Of a stretch of 9,459 nt of DNA, positions 1 through 6,745 are shown piece by piece. The translations under genes were made by a program, and so were the position numbers. Below the pieces are notes generated by a model that did not search any database, was not told where the DNA came from, and worked only from the letters and a program-made list of their open reading frames with translations. The stretch's first letter is position 1. Each line of letters begins with the position of its first letter. The stretch is from the NCBI GenBank assembly GCA_945876305.1, contig CAMCOB010000045.1, forward strand, positions 1 through 9,459, written 5' to 3'. This DNA is from Bifidobacterium breve (GTDB lineage: Bacteria > Actinomycetota > Thermoleophilia > Miltoncostaeales > Miltoncostaeaceae).

Positions 1-272
1 ACCTGCAGTCCAAACCAGCCGCCGTCGGCGTCGCGATTGGCCACGCTGGCCCCGAGGCACGCGCTCACCACGAGCCCGCCAAGCACCTCGACGGCGAGGG
101 TCCACGAACGCAGGGCATCAAATCGGGGAATTCCATCCCGGCCGCCGGCGAAAATCGTGCCCGTCACAATGAGTGCAGCGCCGACGGCGATGGTGACGAG
201 GAACCACCGTCGTCGGATGATGGCGCGGAATTCGACGCTGCTGATAATGGACAGGCTGCGGGTGGGGCTCAT
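1..272 (-). CDS. ABC-2-type transporter permease, N-terminal part (runs off the window)
   Basis: This reading frame has a start but no stop inside the window; about 90 codons are visible. The protein begins MSPTRSLSII. A basic RRRW patch near residues 20-23 leads into a hydrophobic segment at about 24-43, and a second follows at about 58-77. Residues 79-87 (NRDADGGWF) sit where ABC-2 permeases carry a polar, often acidic, loop after the second membrane segment. The ATG overlaps the stop of the upstream ATPase gene as ATGA, implying translational coupling and a shared complex. By inference it is the membrane subunit of a small ABC exporter driven by that ATPase; the substrate is unknown. Family assignment rests on the N-terminal topology and the neighbour, since the conserved C-terminal half is not visible. 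Confidence 0.72.
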   Translation of the reverse strand, partial: MSPTRSLSIISSVEFRAIIRRRWFLVTIAVGAALIVTGTIFAGGRDGIPRFDALRSWTLAVEVLGGLVVSACLGASVANRDADGGWFGLQ

Positions 273-937
273 GCGCGGCGCCCATCCTTGAGCGTGATTG
301 ACACACCGAGCATTCCGGAAAGTCCGCCCGGGTCGGACGATGCGACCAGCACGGCAGCCCCACGATCGAGGGCCCGGCGGATCGCCGTGTCGGTCTGGGT
401 GAACTCCCATGGGTCATCGAGCACCAGGAGGTCGGGAGTGCCGATGAGCGCGCATGCCAGCGATGCCTGGCGCGCCTCCTCAATCTCCAGCAGCGGCGCG
501 AACTTGGCGGGAGCGGTGAATCCGGCCTCGTCCATCGCGCGCGCGGCCTCCTCGGGCCCGTAGCCCTTCAGCGCCGCGACCATGCGGATGGCCTCTCCGG
601 TGCGCACGCCGTAGGTGAATGGCCATGACTGCGGGGCCCAGCCGATGCGCCGCAAAGCGTCCGGACTGCCTGGGCGGGCACCGAAGACGGTCGTATCCCC
701 ACCGGGGCCAGCAAGACCCATCACCGCACGCAGCAACGACGACTTGCCCGACCCGCGACCGCCGGTCACCACCAGACCCTGTCCGGGCGCCAGATCGATG
801 TCCACGCCGTCAACCGCCGCTGCGGCACCGCGCTGGTAGCGCACGACGATTTCGCGACCGCGAATGACCGCGGCGCTCGCATCAGCGGATGCGGGGGTCA
901 GCCCAGCTTCTCCAGGCGGATGGCCTCCTGCGGGCAA
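269..937 (-). CDS. Degenerate ABC transporter ATP-binding protein
   Basis: A short (up to 222-residue) ABC nucleotide-binding domain, presumably working with the permease whose ATG overlaps its stop. Walker A is intact (GGRGSGKSS, residues 59-67) and a Q-loop glutamine is visible (APQSW, Q103). The rest departs from the family. The LSGGQ signature site reads LEIEE (150-154). Walker B is LLVLDD (170-175), with Asp where the catalytic Glu should be. The switch-histidine site reads ASSD (199-202) with no His. The frame is continuous, so this is divergence rather than a broken gene. It may bind ATP but hydrolyse it poorly, or depend on a partner. The start is uncertain. The extended start is TTG at 937, 40 bases inside the ferredoxin gene. 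A rarer CTG at 901 overlaps the ferredoxin stop as CTGA, has GGAG 8 nt upstream, and would give 210 residues beginning just before the domain. Confidence 0.85.
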   Translation of the reverse strand: MPAGGHPPGEAGLTPASADASAAVIRGREIVVRYQRGAAAAVDGVDIDLAPGQGLVVTGGRGSGKSSLLRAVMGLAGPGGDTTVFGARPGSPDALRRIGWAPQSWPFTYGVRTGEAIRMVAALKGYGPEEAARAMDEAGFTAPAKFAPLLEIEEARQASLACALIGTPDLLVLDDPWEFTQTDTAIRRALDRGAAVLVASSDPGGLSGMLGVSITLKDGRRA

Positions 938-1128
938 TCGTCAATCGCCTCACGGACCGCGGCGATGATCGCCGGGTCCAGCACATCATTGCTGGCGGAC
1001 GACAGGTTGGAGTCGTCATCTACTGAGAACACGCCGGGCAGACGCGCGATGCACACACGGGTGCCCATGCACAGGTCGTGGTCAACCAGCAGCCGGTGCA
1101 TCTCACCGTCGATCTCGATCTCGGCCAT
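898..1128 (-). CDS. Small single-cluster ferredoxin, probably [3Fe-4S]
   Basis: A 76-residue acidic protein of the short ferredoxin family common in actinobacteria, which passes electrons in the cytoplasm, often to cytochrome P450s or other oxidoreductases. The cluster ligands are visible: CMGTRVC (C20 and C26 in the ATG numbering) and a later C-P pair (C65, DDCPQEAI). The middle position of the first motif is Thr instead of the Cys that would supply the fourth ligand, which is typical of [3Fe-4S] members. I chose ATG at 1128 because GGAGGG lies 6 nt upstream; a TTG at 1134 would add only two residues. It starts 2 nt after the manB stop. No P450 or reductase gene is visible, so its redox partner is unknown. 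Family call is firm; cluster type is inferred from the missing Cys. Confidence 0.9.
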   Translation of the reverse strand: MAEIEIDGEMHRLLVDHDLCMGTRVCIARLPGVFSVDDDSNLSSASNDVLDPAIIAAVREAIDDCPQEAIRLEKLG

Positions 1129-1130
1129 GT

Positions 1131-2483
1131 TCAACCCTCCCTGATGATCGCGAGCACATCATCGCGCTTTCGTTCCATATCCGCTTCCGACACCAGCGAC
1201 TCGAGGTTGAGCCGCAGGAGCGGTTCGGTATTGGACGAGCGCACGTTGAAGTGCCATTCGTCGTAACCGACGGACAGTCCGTCGACCTCGGCCTGATGGC
1301 CGTCCGCATAGTGTGCCCGAAGCCGGTCGATTGCCGCTCCGGCATCGGCAACGGTCGAGTTGATCTCACCGGAGATGTGGTACTTCTCGCGAAGGGCCGC
1401 CACCATCTGTGACAGCGGCTCGTCGGACTGGGCAAGGATCTCAAGCACCATCAGCGCCGGGATAAGCCCTGTGTCGGCAAATGAGAAGTCGCGGAAGTAG
1501 TAGTGGCCGCTCACCTCCCCGGCGAATACGGCATCAATCTCTCGCATGCGGCGCTTGATGAAGGCATGCCCCACGCGGAACTCGTCGGCCTGACCCCCAG
1601 CGGCGAGAATGGCATCGCGAACCGCCCACGATGCGCGCAGGTCATACACCACGGTGCCGCCGCCATTGCGCGCGAGGATGTGGCGCGCAAGCAGTGCGGT
1701 GAGGAAGTCGCCCGCGACGAACCCGCCCTTTTCGTCAATGAAGAAGCAGCGGTCGGCATCGCCATCCCAGGCGATACCCACATCGGCACCGTTGTCCACC
1801 ACGGCCTTCTCGATGAACGCCCGGTTCTCTTCGAGCAACGGATTGGGCAGGTGATGTGGGAATCGCCCGTCCGGGTCGAGGAAGAACGGCACCGCATCGA
1901 TGTCGATGCGATCGAGCACCGGCGGGAGGTAGAGCCCGGCCATACCGTTGGCTGCGTCCAGCACCACGCGCAGGCCGGTGATGGCCGATGGATCGACGAA
2001 GGTGAGGCACCGGTCAACGAAGCGGTGCAGCAGGCCGGGGTCGGTGGTCTCGGTGCCGGATTCCGCGGCGGCGGCGGGTTCCCCTGCCCGGGCCAGGCGG
2101 CCCACCTCGGAAATGCCCGTGTCGCCGGAGAGCGGGAGGGCTCCCGCCGACACCATCTTCACCCCGGTGTACTCGGGCGGGTTATGACTTGCCGTGATCA
2201 TGGCGCCGGCGTCGTAGCCGCCCTCGTCCACCGCGAAGTAGACCATCTCGGTTGCAGCGAGCCCCAGCGAGGTGACGTCTGCGCCTGCCGACAGGGCACC
2301 ACGGATGAATGCTGCGGTCATGGAGGGGGAAGAGAGGCGTACGTCGTGACCCACCGCCACGCGTGCAGCGCCGGTGACGGCGATGAATGCCCGGCCGATG
2401 CGCTCCGCACCATCCTCGTCGAGCTCGGTGCCATACAGGCCGCGGATGTCGTAGGCCTTGAAGACCTCCGGGATGAGGGTCAC
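1131..2483 (-). CDS. manB: Phosphomannomutase / phosphoglucomutase
   Basis: A 450-residue alpha-D-phosphohexomutase that interconverts the 6- and 1-phosphates of mannose (and often glucose), feeding GDP-mannose and polysaccharide or glycolipid synthesis. All four family signatures are present in order. They are the phosphoserine loop TASHNP (catalytic S99), the metal loop DGDADR (D240, D242, D244), the sugar-binding loop GEVSGH (322-327) and the phosphate-binding loop RSSNTEP (415-421). The N-terminal FKAYDIRG is also typical. GTG at 2483 overlaps the upstream HIT stop as GTGA, has GGGG 8 nt before it, and gives the usual family length; the longer frame to 2585 lies inside the HIT gene. Sequence cannot separate mannose from glucose preference, but the resemblance to mycobacterial ManB makes phosphomannomutase the best call. 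Confidence 0.94.
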   Translation of the reverse strand: MTLIPEVFKAYDIRGLYGTELDEDGAERIGRAFIAVTGAARVAVGHDVRLSSPSMTAAFIRGALSAGADVTSLGLAATEMVYFAVDEGGYDAGAMITASHNPPEYTGVKMVSAGALPLSGDTGISEVGRLARAGEPAAAAESGTETTDPGLLHRFVDRCLTFVDPSAITGLRVVLDAANGMAGLYLPPVLDRIDIDAVPFFLDPDGRFPHHLPNPLLEENRAFIEKAVVDNGADVGIAWDGDADRCFFIDEKGGFVAGDFLTALLARHILARNGGGTVVYDLRASWAVRDAILAAGGQADEFRVGHAFIKRRMREIDAVFAGEVSGHYYFRDFSFADTGLIPALMVLEILAQSDEPLSQMVAALREKYHISGEINSTVADAGAAIDRLRAHYADGHQAEVDGLSVGYDEWHFNVRSSNTEPLLRLNLESLVSEADMERKRDDVLAIIREG

Positions 2484-2965
2484 GCCGAAAACCCCGGTCG
2501 GAGGAGGGAATATGTCTCGTCGAGGTGCTGCGGCATTACGCGAAGATCTCCGATGACGGGCATGAAATTGGTGTCCCCGGACCATCTCGGGACCACATGC
2601 AGGTGAAGGTGGTCGGCGATGCCGGCTCCCGCCGCCGCCCCCTGATTCATCCCGATGTTGAAGCCATGCGGGTGCATGGCTCCGTCGAGCGCAGTCTGGG
2701 CGGTGCGGACGAGCTCCATCATCTCAGCCAGGGCGGGCGTTGGGAGGTCGGTCAGGCGGTCGAGGTGTGCGAAGGGGACGACCATCAGGTGCCCACTCGC
2801 ATAGGGGTACGCGTTGAGGACGACGAAGCAGTGTTCACCGCGGGCCAGGACGAGCGCTCGCGCATCGTCGCCCAGCGCCGGGAGGTCGCAAAACACGCAA
2901 CCCGGACCCTCGAACTCGTCACCATTCTCAGCCGACACGTAGGCCATCCTCCACGGCGCCCACAT
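2480..2965 (-). CDS. HIT-family nucleotide hydrolase/transferase, Ap4A-phosphorylase-like
   Basis: A 161-residue histidine-triad protein acting on dinucleoside polyphosphates or nucleotide conjugates in the cytoplasm. The triad HLHLHVV lies at residues 119-125, preceded by a glycine-rich AAGAG stretch; the middle His is the family nucleophile. CVFC (23-26) resembles the zinc pair of GalT-like HIT proteins. The C-terminal run HGFNIGMNQG, then HVVPRWSGDTNF and VMPQ, strongly recalls the actinobacterial Ap4A phosphorylase of the Rv2613c type, which lacks that Cys pair as I recall it. ATG at 2965 is preferred because AGGG lies 9 nt upstream and it follows the corA stop by 23 nt. A GTG at 2998 would add 11 residues and overlap corA by 10 bases, but has a poor ribosome site. 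The choice between hydrolase and phosphorylase is not resolved. Confidence 0.9.
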   Translation of the reverse strand: MWAPWRMAYVSAENGDEFEGPGCVFCDLPALGDDARALVLARGEHCFVVLNAYPYASGHLMVVPFAHLDRLTDLPTPALAEMMELVRTAQTALDGAMHPHGFNIGMNQGAAAGAGIADHLHLHVVPRWSGDTNFMPVIGDLRVMPQHLDETYSLLRPGFSA

Positions 2966-2988
2966 GATCTGACGCCCTGCCCCGGGGT

Positions 2989-3990
2989 TTACAGCCACTT
3001 GCGCTTACGGACGTAGAACAGCACGCCCACGGCGAGGGTCACCATTAGGAAGAGCAGAAAGATGAGCGATGCCACGCCGTTGCGCGCGAATGGGAGGTTG
3101 TCGATGTTCATCCCATAGAAGCCAGTGATAAGCGTGAGTGGCAGCAGCACCGACGACAGAATGGTGAGGAGCGCCAGCATGTCGTTGAGGCGGTGAGTGA
3201 TGATGGATTCGTTGGTGGCCTCGAGCGCCTCGGCCACTTCCTTGTAGTTCTCGAGCGAGTCCCAGATGCGCTCGTTCTTGTCGACGATGTCGTCGAAGTA
3301 GATCTCGAGGTCCTGGGGTGCGTACCGCTGCACAGCGCGTTCAAGCATGCGCAACGTCGGGCGCTGCGGCTTAATGACCTTGCGGTAGTTGATGATCTCC
3401 TGCTTCACATTGGAGATATCGCGCACCACGGAGTCGCCGTGCCCCTCAAAGATGGCGTCCTCGATCGTGTCGAGCTTGAAACCGATCTTGTCGAGGATTG
3501 GAAAGCAGTAGTCGAACATCTGGTCGACGATTTCGTACAGCAGAAAGCCCGACCCCTTGGACATGAAGTCAACTCGGGCGTCCTCCCGGGCCTCGCACCG
3601 TGACCACACGGCGCGGATGGGCTTCATCGGCTCCTTCGGGATGGTGATGATGATCCCGGGGCCGATGAACACATTGAGTTCGGCGGCCTGCAGGCGGCCC
3701 GTGGTCTTGTCGAACCGCGGGAAGTGCAGCACCAGAAACACGTAGTCGTCGTACTCATCGATCTTGGCGCGCTGGCGCCTGCGCGAGAGCACGTCCTCGA
3801 GGTCGAGGGGGTGGTAGTCGAAGTGCTCCTGAAGCCACGAGATCTCGGCGTCAGTCGGCTCCTCGATGTTCAGCCAGGTGAGCCCGTGGGCCTCTAGGCG
3901 CTGGACGTCCGGCCGCTCCCGGTCAGGCGCGGGCGCCCCGGAGGATGACCCCCGCGAGCGTGAGCGACGGATGTTGGGAAGGCTCGCCAT
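2989..3990 (-). CDS. corA: CorA-type magnesium/cobalt transport protein
   Basis: A 333-residue channel of the CorA/ZntB metal ion transporter family for Mg2+ (possibly Co2+ or Zn2+) uptake. The large N-terminal cytoplasmic domain (about 30-265) ends in long helices rich in charged residues. Two membrane segments follow at about 272-291 and 307-326, separated by the diagnostic YGMN (292-295), and the protein ends in a basic RKRKWL tail. The loop after GMN reads IDNLPF rather than the classic MPEL of enterobacterial CorA, so ion selectivity should not be assumed. ATG at 3990 has GAGGGG 8 nt upstream. The first 30 residues are an Arg/Ser-rich, probably disordered tail. It is the first gene of the minus-strand cluster and diverges from trpF. 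A much longer in-frame extension upstream is antisense to trpF and is not coding. Confidence 0.95.
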   Translation of the reverse strand: MASLPNIRRSRSRGSSSGAPAPDRERPDVQRLEAHGLTWLNIEEPTDAEISWLQEHFDYHPLDLEDVLSRRRQRAKIDEYDDYVFLVLHFPRFDKTTGRLQAAELNVFIGPGIIITIPKEPMKPIRAVWSRCEAREDARVDFMSKGSGFLLYEIVDQMFDYCFPILDKIGFKLDTIEDAIFEGHGDSVVRDISNVKQEIINYRKVIKPQRPTLRMLERAVQRYAPQDLEIYFDDIVDKNERIWDSLENYKEVAEALEATNESIITHRLNDMLALLTILSSVLLPLTLITGFYGMNIDNLPFARNGVASLIFLLFLMVTLAVGVLFYVRKRKWL

Positions 3991-4032
3991 CGTCGAGTCC
4001 CCTCGTTGCGGTGGTGCACGGTACGTTGAACA

Positions 4033-4042
4033 TCCCCGGGGA
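4033..4042. repeat. Perfect 10-bp palindrome in the corA/trpF divergent region
   Basis: TCCCCGGGGA is a perfect palindrome close to the predicted corA transcription start. It is bracketed by the inverted pair GGTAC (4020-4024) and GTACC (4045-4049), although the two symmetries do not share a centre. It could be an operator, but short GC palindromes arise easily in such DNA. The rest of 3991-4111 shows no leader peptide, riboswitch or T-box structure that I can recognise. Confidence 0.3.
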
Positions 4043-4047
4043 GTGTA
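4042..4047 (-). promoter_or_regulatory. Candidate -10 element for the corA cluster
   Basis: On the minus strand this reads TACACT, a good match to the actinobacterial sigma-70-type -10 (TANNNT). It lies about 50 nt upstream of the corA ATG, leaving room for the GAGGGG ribosome site. No convincing -35 is visible, which is common in high-GC actinobacteria. The call is by eye only. Confidence 0.4.
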
Positions 4048-4111
4048 CCGCGCCCCGGCATTCGATTGGCCGCGGCTGCGACCTCCGATGGTAGTGCGCC
4101 CCGGAGCGGGG

Positions 4112-4780
4112 GTGGCTAATCTGCCGAGCGTGCCCCACTCCGCCATACCCCTGCGTATCAAATTCTGTGGGCTCACCGACCCTGCAGACGTGCAGGTATG
4201 CGTTGATGCCGGTGCATGGGCCATCGGCGCCATCATGACCCCGCACGGACCGCGTGCGCTCGATGGCCCGGCGGCCGAAGCCGTGATGGCAGCCGTGCCC
4301 GACGGCGTGGAGCGGGTCGGGGTGTTCGTCGATCCCACTCCGCAGGGGCTGGCGGATGCCGTCGCGCGGTGCCGCCTCACCCGTGTGCAGGTGCATGCCC
4401 CCGCCGACCTGTCCGCAATTGTGGCGGCCTCGCCGGTGCCCGTGACCCTCGCGGTGCGGCTCGACGGCCCGGATGCCATCGTGGCGGCCGATGCTGCGCA
4501 CTGCGACCTGGTGCTGTTTGACGCGGCGGTTCCGGGACACCACGGTGGCACCGGGGTGCTGGCAGACTGGGGCCTGCTTGTGGCCAACCGCCCATCCCGC
4601 CCATTTGCCCTCGCCGGAGGCCTCACTCCCGAGGTGGTGGGCGACGCCGTGCGCCTGGTGCGCCCCGACATCATCGACGTGGCGAGTGGCGTCGAATCAT
4701 CTCCTGGTCGAAAGGACCCCATCTTGGTTGCCGAGTTCGCCCGTGCTGCGCGCCATGCCGCGCTGGGAATTGCCGCATGA
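4112..4780 (+). CDS. trpF: Phosphoribosylanthranilate isomerase
   Basis: TrpF converts N-(5-phosphoribosyl)anthranilate to CdRP, the third committed step of tryptophan synthesis, using a TIM-barrel fold. Visible signatures are KFCGLT with the catalytic Cys19, the LVLFDA strand with acid Asp137, PGHHGGTG (141-148), LAGGLTPE (167-174) and ASGVESSPGRKD (191-202). The protein is somewhat divergent. The usual GF-F-SPR segment reads GAIMTPHGPR, and the common QLHG reads QVHA. The start is ambiguous. GTG at 4112 has GGAG 5 nt upstream and gives 222 residues. GTG at 4130 gives 216 residues and sits exactly 7 nt after a TAATCT -10 element, as expected for a leaderless mRNA. It is the first gene of trpFBA, and its stop overlaps the trpB ATG. 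Confidence 0.92.
   Translation: MANLPSVPHSAIPLRIKFCGLTDPADVQVCVDAGAWAIGAIMTPHGPRALDGPAAEAVMAAVPDGVERVGVFVDPTPQGLADAVARCRLTRVQVHAPADLSAIVAASPVPVTLAVRLDGPDAIVAADAAHCDLVLFDAAVPGHHGGTGVLADWGLLVANRPSRPFALAGGLTPEVVGDAVRLVRPDIIDVASGVESSPGRKDPILVAEFARAARHAALGIAA
4117..4122 (+). promoter_or_regulatory. Candidate -10 element for trpFBA, possibly leaderless
   Basis: TAATCT fits the TANNNT -10 pattern and is followed by 7 nt and then GTG at 4130. Transcription would then begin at or next to the G of that start codon, giving a leaderless transcript. If trpF really starts at GTG 4112, this element lies inside the gene and another promoter is needed. No -35 is obvious. Confidence 0.42.
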
Positions 4781-5958
4781 GCGTCACCATGCGCTTTGGC
4801 CCATACGGCGGGCGATACGTGCCCGAGACCGTCATCGGCGCCCTCGACGAGTTGACCGCTGCATTTGAGCGCTACCGCGACGAACCTGAGTTCCTCGGCG
4901 AACTTGGCGAGCTGTTGGGCCACTACGTCGGTCGTCCCACCCCCATCTACCGGGCACGGCGGCTCGAAGAGGCATGGGACCTCTCAAGTGAGCTGTGGCT
5001 CAAGCGGGAGGACCTGTGCCATACCGGCGCGCACAAGATCAACAACGCGCTTGGACAGGTGCTGCTTGCACAGCGCATGGGCAAGCAGCGCATCATCGCC
5101 GAGACCGGCGCGGGGCAGCACGGTGTGGCCACGGCCACCGCGTCTGCGCTCCTTGGCCTCGAATGCCGGGTGTACATGGGGCGTACCGACATGCACCGGC
5201 AGCGCCTCAACGTCATCCGCATGCGCATGCTGGGGGCAGAGGTGATGCCGGTCGATTCAGGGAGCGGCACGCTGAAGGACGCCACCAGCGAGGCAATCCG
5301 CGACTGGGTCACCAACGTGGAGCACACGCACTACATCATCGGGTCAGCGGTTGGTCCCGCGCCATACCCGGAGATCGTCGCGCACTTCCAGTCGATCATC
5401 GGCATCGAGTCGCGCGCGCAGATGCTGGACGAGGTCGGGGTACTGCCGGGCACCGTCGTGGCCTGCGTCGGCGGGGGATCAAATGCCATCGGCATCTTCC
5501 GCGGGTTTCTTGACGACCCGGATGTGGCGCTCGTGGGCGTCGAGGCCGGCGGCGAGGGTCTCGGGGGGCTGCATGGTGCATCGCTGGCTAAGGGCAGCCC
5601 AGGCGTGCTGCACGGCTCGTTCTCGTATCTGCTGCAGGACCCTGATGGCCAGGTGGCTGAGGCCCATTCCGTGTCGGCGGGTCTCGACTACCCGGGTGTG
5701 GGCCCGGAGCACTCCCATCTGCGCGACCTCGGTCGTGTGACGTATTCCAACGCCACCGACGAGGCGGCCCTGTCGGCCTTTCTCGAGTGCTCGCGCCGTG
5801 AGGGGCTCATCCCGGCGCTCGAGACCTCGCACGCCCTGGCATACGTCCGCGACTCCGCCGCGACGCTGGCTGGCCCCGTTCTCGTGTGTCTGTCCGGCCG
5901 GGGCGACAAAGATGTCGATCAGGCTGGCGCCGCGCTGGGCATTGACGCCAGTGCCTGA
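4777..5958 (+). CDS. trpB: Tryptophan synthase beta chain
   Basis: A 393-residue PLP enzyme that condenses indole with serine in the alpha2-beta2 tryptophan synthase complex. The PLP lysine is K87 in HTGAHKINN. Catalytic Glu is E109 (AETGAGQHG), the phosphate loop GGGSN is at 232-236, and LDYPGVGPEH follows at 303-311. E349 (ALETSHALAY) and the C-terminal SGRGDKD (373-379) complete the site. Positions match the Salmonella enzyme almost residue for residue, so it is a normal TrpB1 type and not the longer TrpB2. One small oddity is Cys81, where many homologues have Asn just before HTGAHK. ATG overlaps the trpF stop as ATGA, and its own stop overlaps trpA by 8 nt, so the products are probably made in balanced amounts. 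Confidence 0.97.
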   Translation: MSVTMRFGPYGGRYVPETVIGALDELTAAFERYRDEPEFLGELGELLGHYVGRPTPIYRARRLEEAWDLSSELWLKREDLCHTGAHKINNALGQVLLAQRMGKQRIIAETGAGQHGVATATASALLGLECRVYMGRTDMHRQRLNVIRMRMLGAEVMPVDSGSGTLKDATSEAIRDWVTNVEHTHYIIGSAVGPAPYPEIVAHFQSIIGIESRAQMLDEVGVLPGTVVACVGGGSNAIGIFRGFLDDPDVALVGVEAGGEGLGGLHGASLAKGSPGVLHGSFSYLLQDPDGQVAEAHSVSAGLDYPGVGPEHSHLRDLGRVTYSNATDEAALSAFLECSRREGLIPALETSHALAYVRDSAATLAGPVLVCLSGRGDKDVDQAGAALGIDASA

Positions 5959-6745
5959 GTCCGGTGCTGAGCGCCTTGCGCGCACATTCCGTGATGCCGA
6001 TCGTCCGCTCTTTGTGCCGTACGTCATGGGCGGATATCCCGATCTTGAATCGAGCGCGCGCCACGCGGCGATTCTTGCTGAGCACGCCGACATCATCGAG
6101 CTGGGCATTCCCTTCTCCGATCCGCTGGCCGACGGCCCCACCATTCAGGCGGCCGGGCAGGTGGCGCTCGATGCGGGAGTGCGGCCGTGGGATGTCCTGG
6201 CCATTGCCGAGGGGCTGAAGGGCGGCCCTCCCGTGGTGGTGATGACCTACTTCAACACGGTCATCGCGCATGGGGCATCCGATTTTCTGGGCCGCGCGGC
6301 CGACGCAGGGGTGGCCGGCATCATCATTCCCGACCTGCCCGTGGACGAGGCCGGCGACATCCGCACGGCGGCACGGGCATCGGGCGTGGCGCTGATCGCG
6401 CTCGCGGCACCCACCACTGATGACGCCCGCATGCAGGAGATTGGCGAGCAGTCGGAGGGCTTCGTCTATCTGGTTGCGGTCACCGGCGTGACCGGCGGCG
6501 AGATGACGATGGACGACCGGCTGCGCTCGCTGGTGGACCGTGCACGCAGGCACATCCCGGTGCCCGTGGTTGTGGGCTTCGGGGTGCGCACGCCTGAGCA
6601 GGCCCGCGAAATCGGTGACATCGCCGATGGCGTGGTGATTGCCAGCGAGATCATCCGCCGTATCGGCGATGCCCCTGATCCCGCAGCAGCAGACGCCATG
6701 GTCGAACAGTTCGGGGCGGGCATCTCCGCCGCACTTCGCGCCTAG
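5951..6745 (+). CDS. trpA: Tryptophan synthase alpha chain
   Basis: A 264-residue TIM-barrel subunit that cleaves indole-3-glycerol phosphate and channels indole to TrpB. The catalytic acid/base pair is visible as E50 (IIELGIPFSDP) and D61 (LADGPTIQAA). IIPDLPVDE, VTGVTGGE and the phosphate-binding VGFGVRTPEQA follow in the expected order. GTG at 5951 lies inside the last codons of trpB, with no strong ribosome site, so translation is probably coupled. A TTG at 5942 would add three residues. Length is normal for the family. Its TAG stop shares a CTAG with the stop of the convergent gene, and I see no separate terminator hairpin between them. Confidence 0.96.
   Translation: MPESGAERLARTFRDADRPLFVPYVMGGYPDLESSARHAAILAEHADIIELGIPFSDPLADGPTIQAAGQVALDAGVRPWDVLAIAEGLKGGPPVVVMTYFNTVIAHGASDFLGRAADAGVAGIIIPDLPVDEAGDIRTAARASGVALIALAAPTTDDARMQEIGEQSEGFVYLVAVTGVTGGEMTMDDRLRSLVDRARRHIPVPVVVGFGVRTPEQAREIGDIADGVVIASEIIRRIGDAPDPAAADAMVEQFGAGISAALRA

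Noticed and set aside
1503..2606. A 367-codon plus-strand frame opposite manB
   Set aside because: It is a shadow of manB, which has all four mutase motifs. The opposite frame is His/Gly/Val-rich with no recognisable domain.
4020..4049. Operator formed by GGTAC/GTACC flanking TCCCCGGGGA
   Set aside because: The two symmetries have different centres and the arms are only 5 bases. It is recorded as a weak repeat only, not as a regulator site.
3991..4129. Trp leader peptide, attenuator or T-box upstream of trpF
   Set aside because: No short frame with tandem Trp codons and no T-box-like element was seen. The gap is short, and a leaderless start is possible.
3991..4923. A 311-codon N-terminal extension of CorA running antisense through trpF into trpB
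   Set aside because: It is open only because stops are rare in GC-rich DNA. CorA has a good ribosome site and ATG at 3990, and the extension is low-complexity Ala/Thr/Ser/Arg-rich sequence antisense to clear trpF and trpB.
5807..6553. A 248-codon minus-strand frame opposite trpB/trpA
   Set aside because: It is antisense to strongly conserved trp genes, Arg/His-rich, and has no motif.
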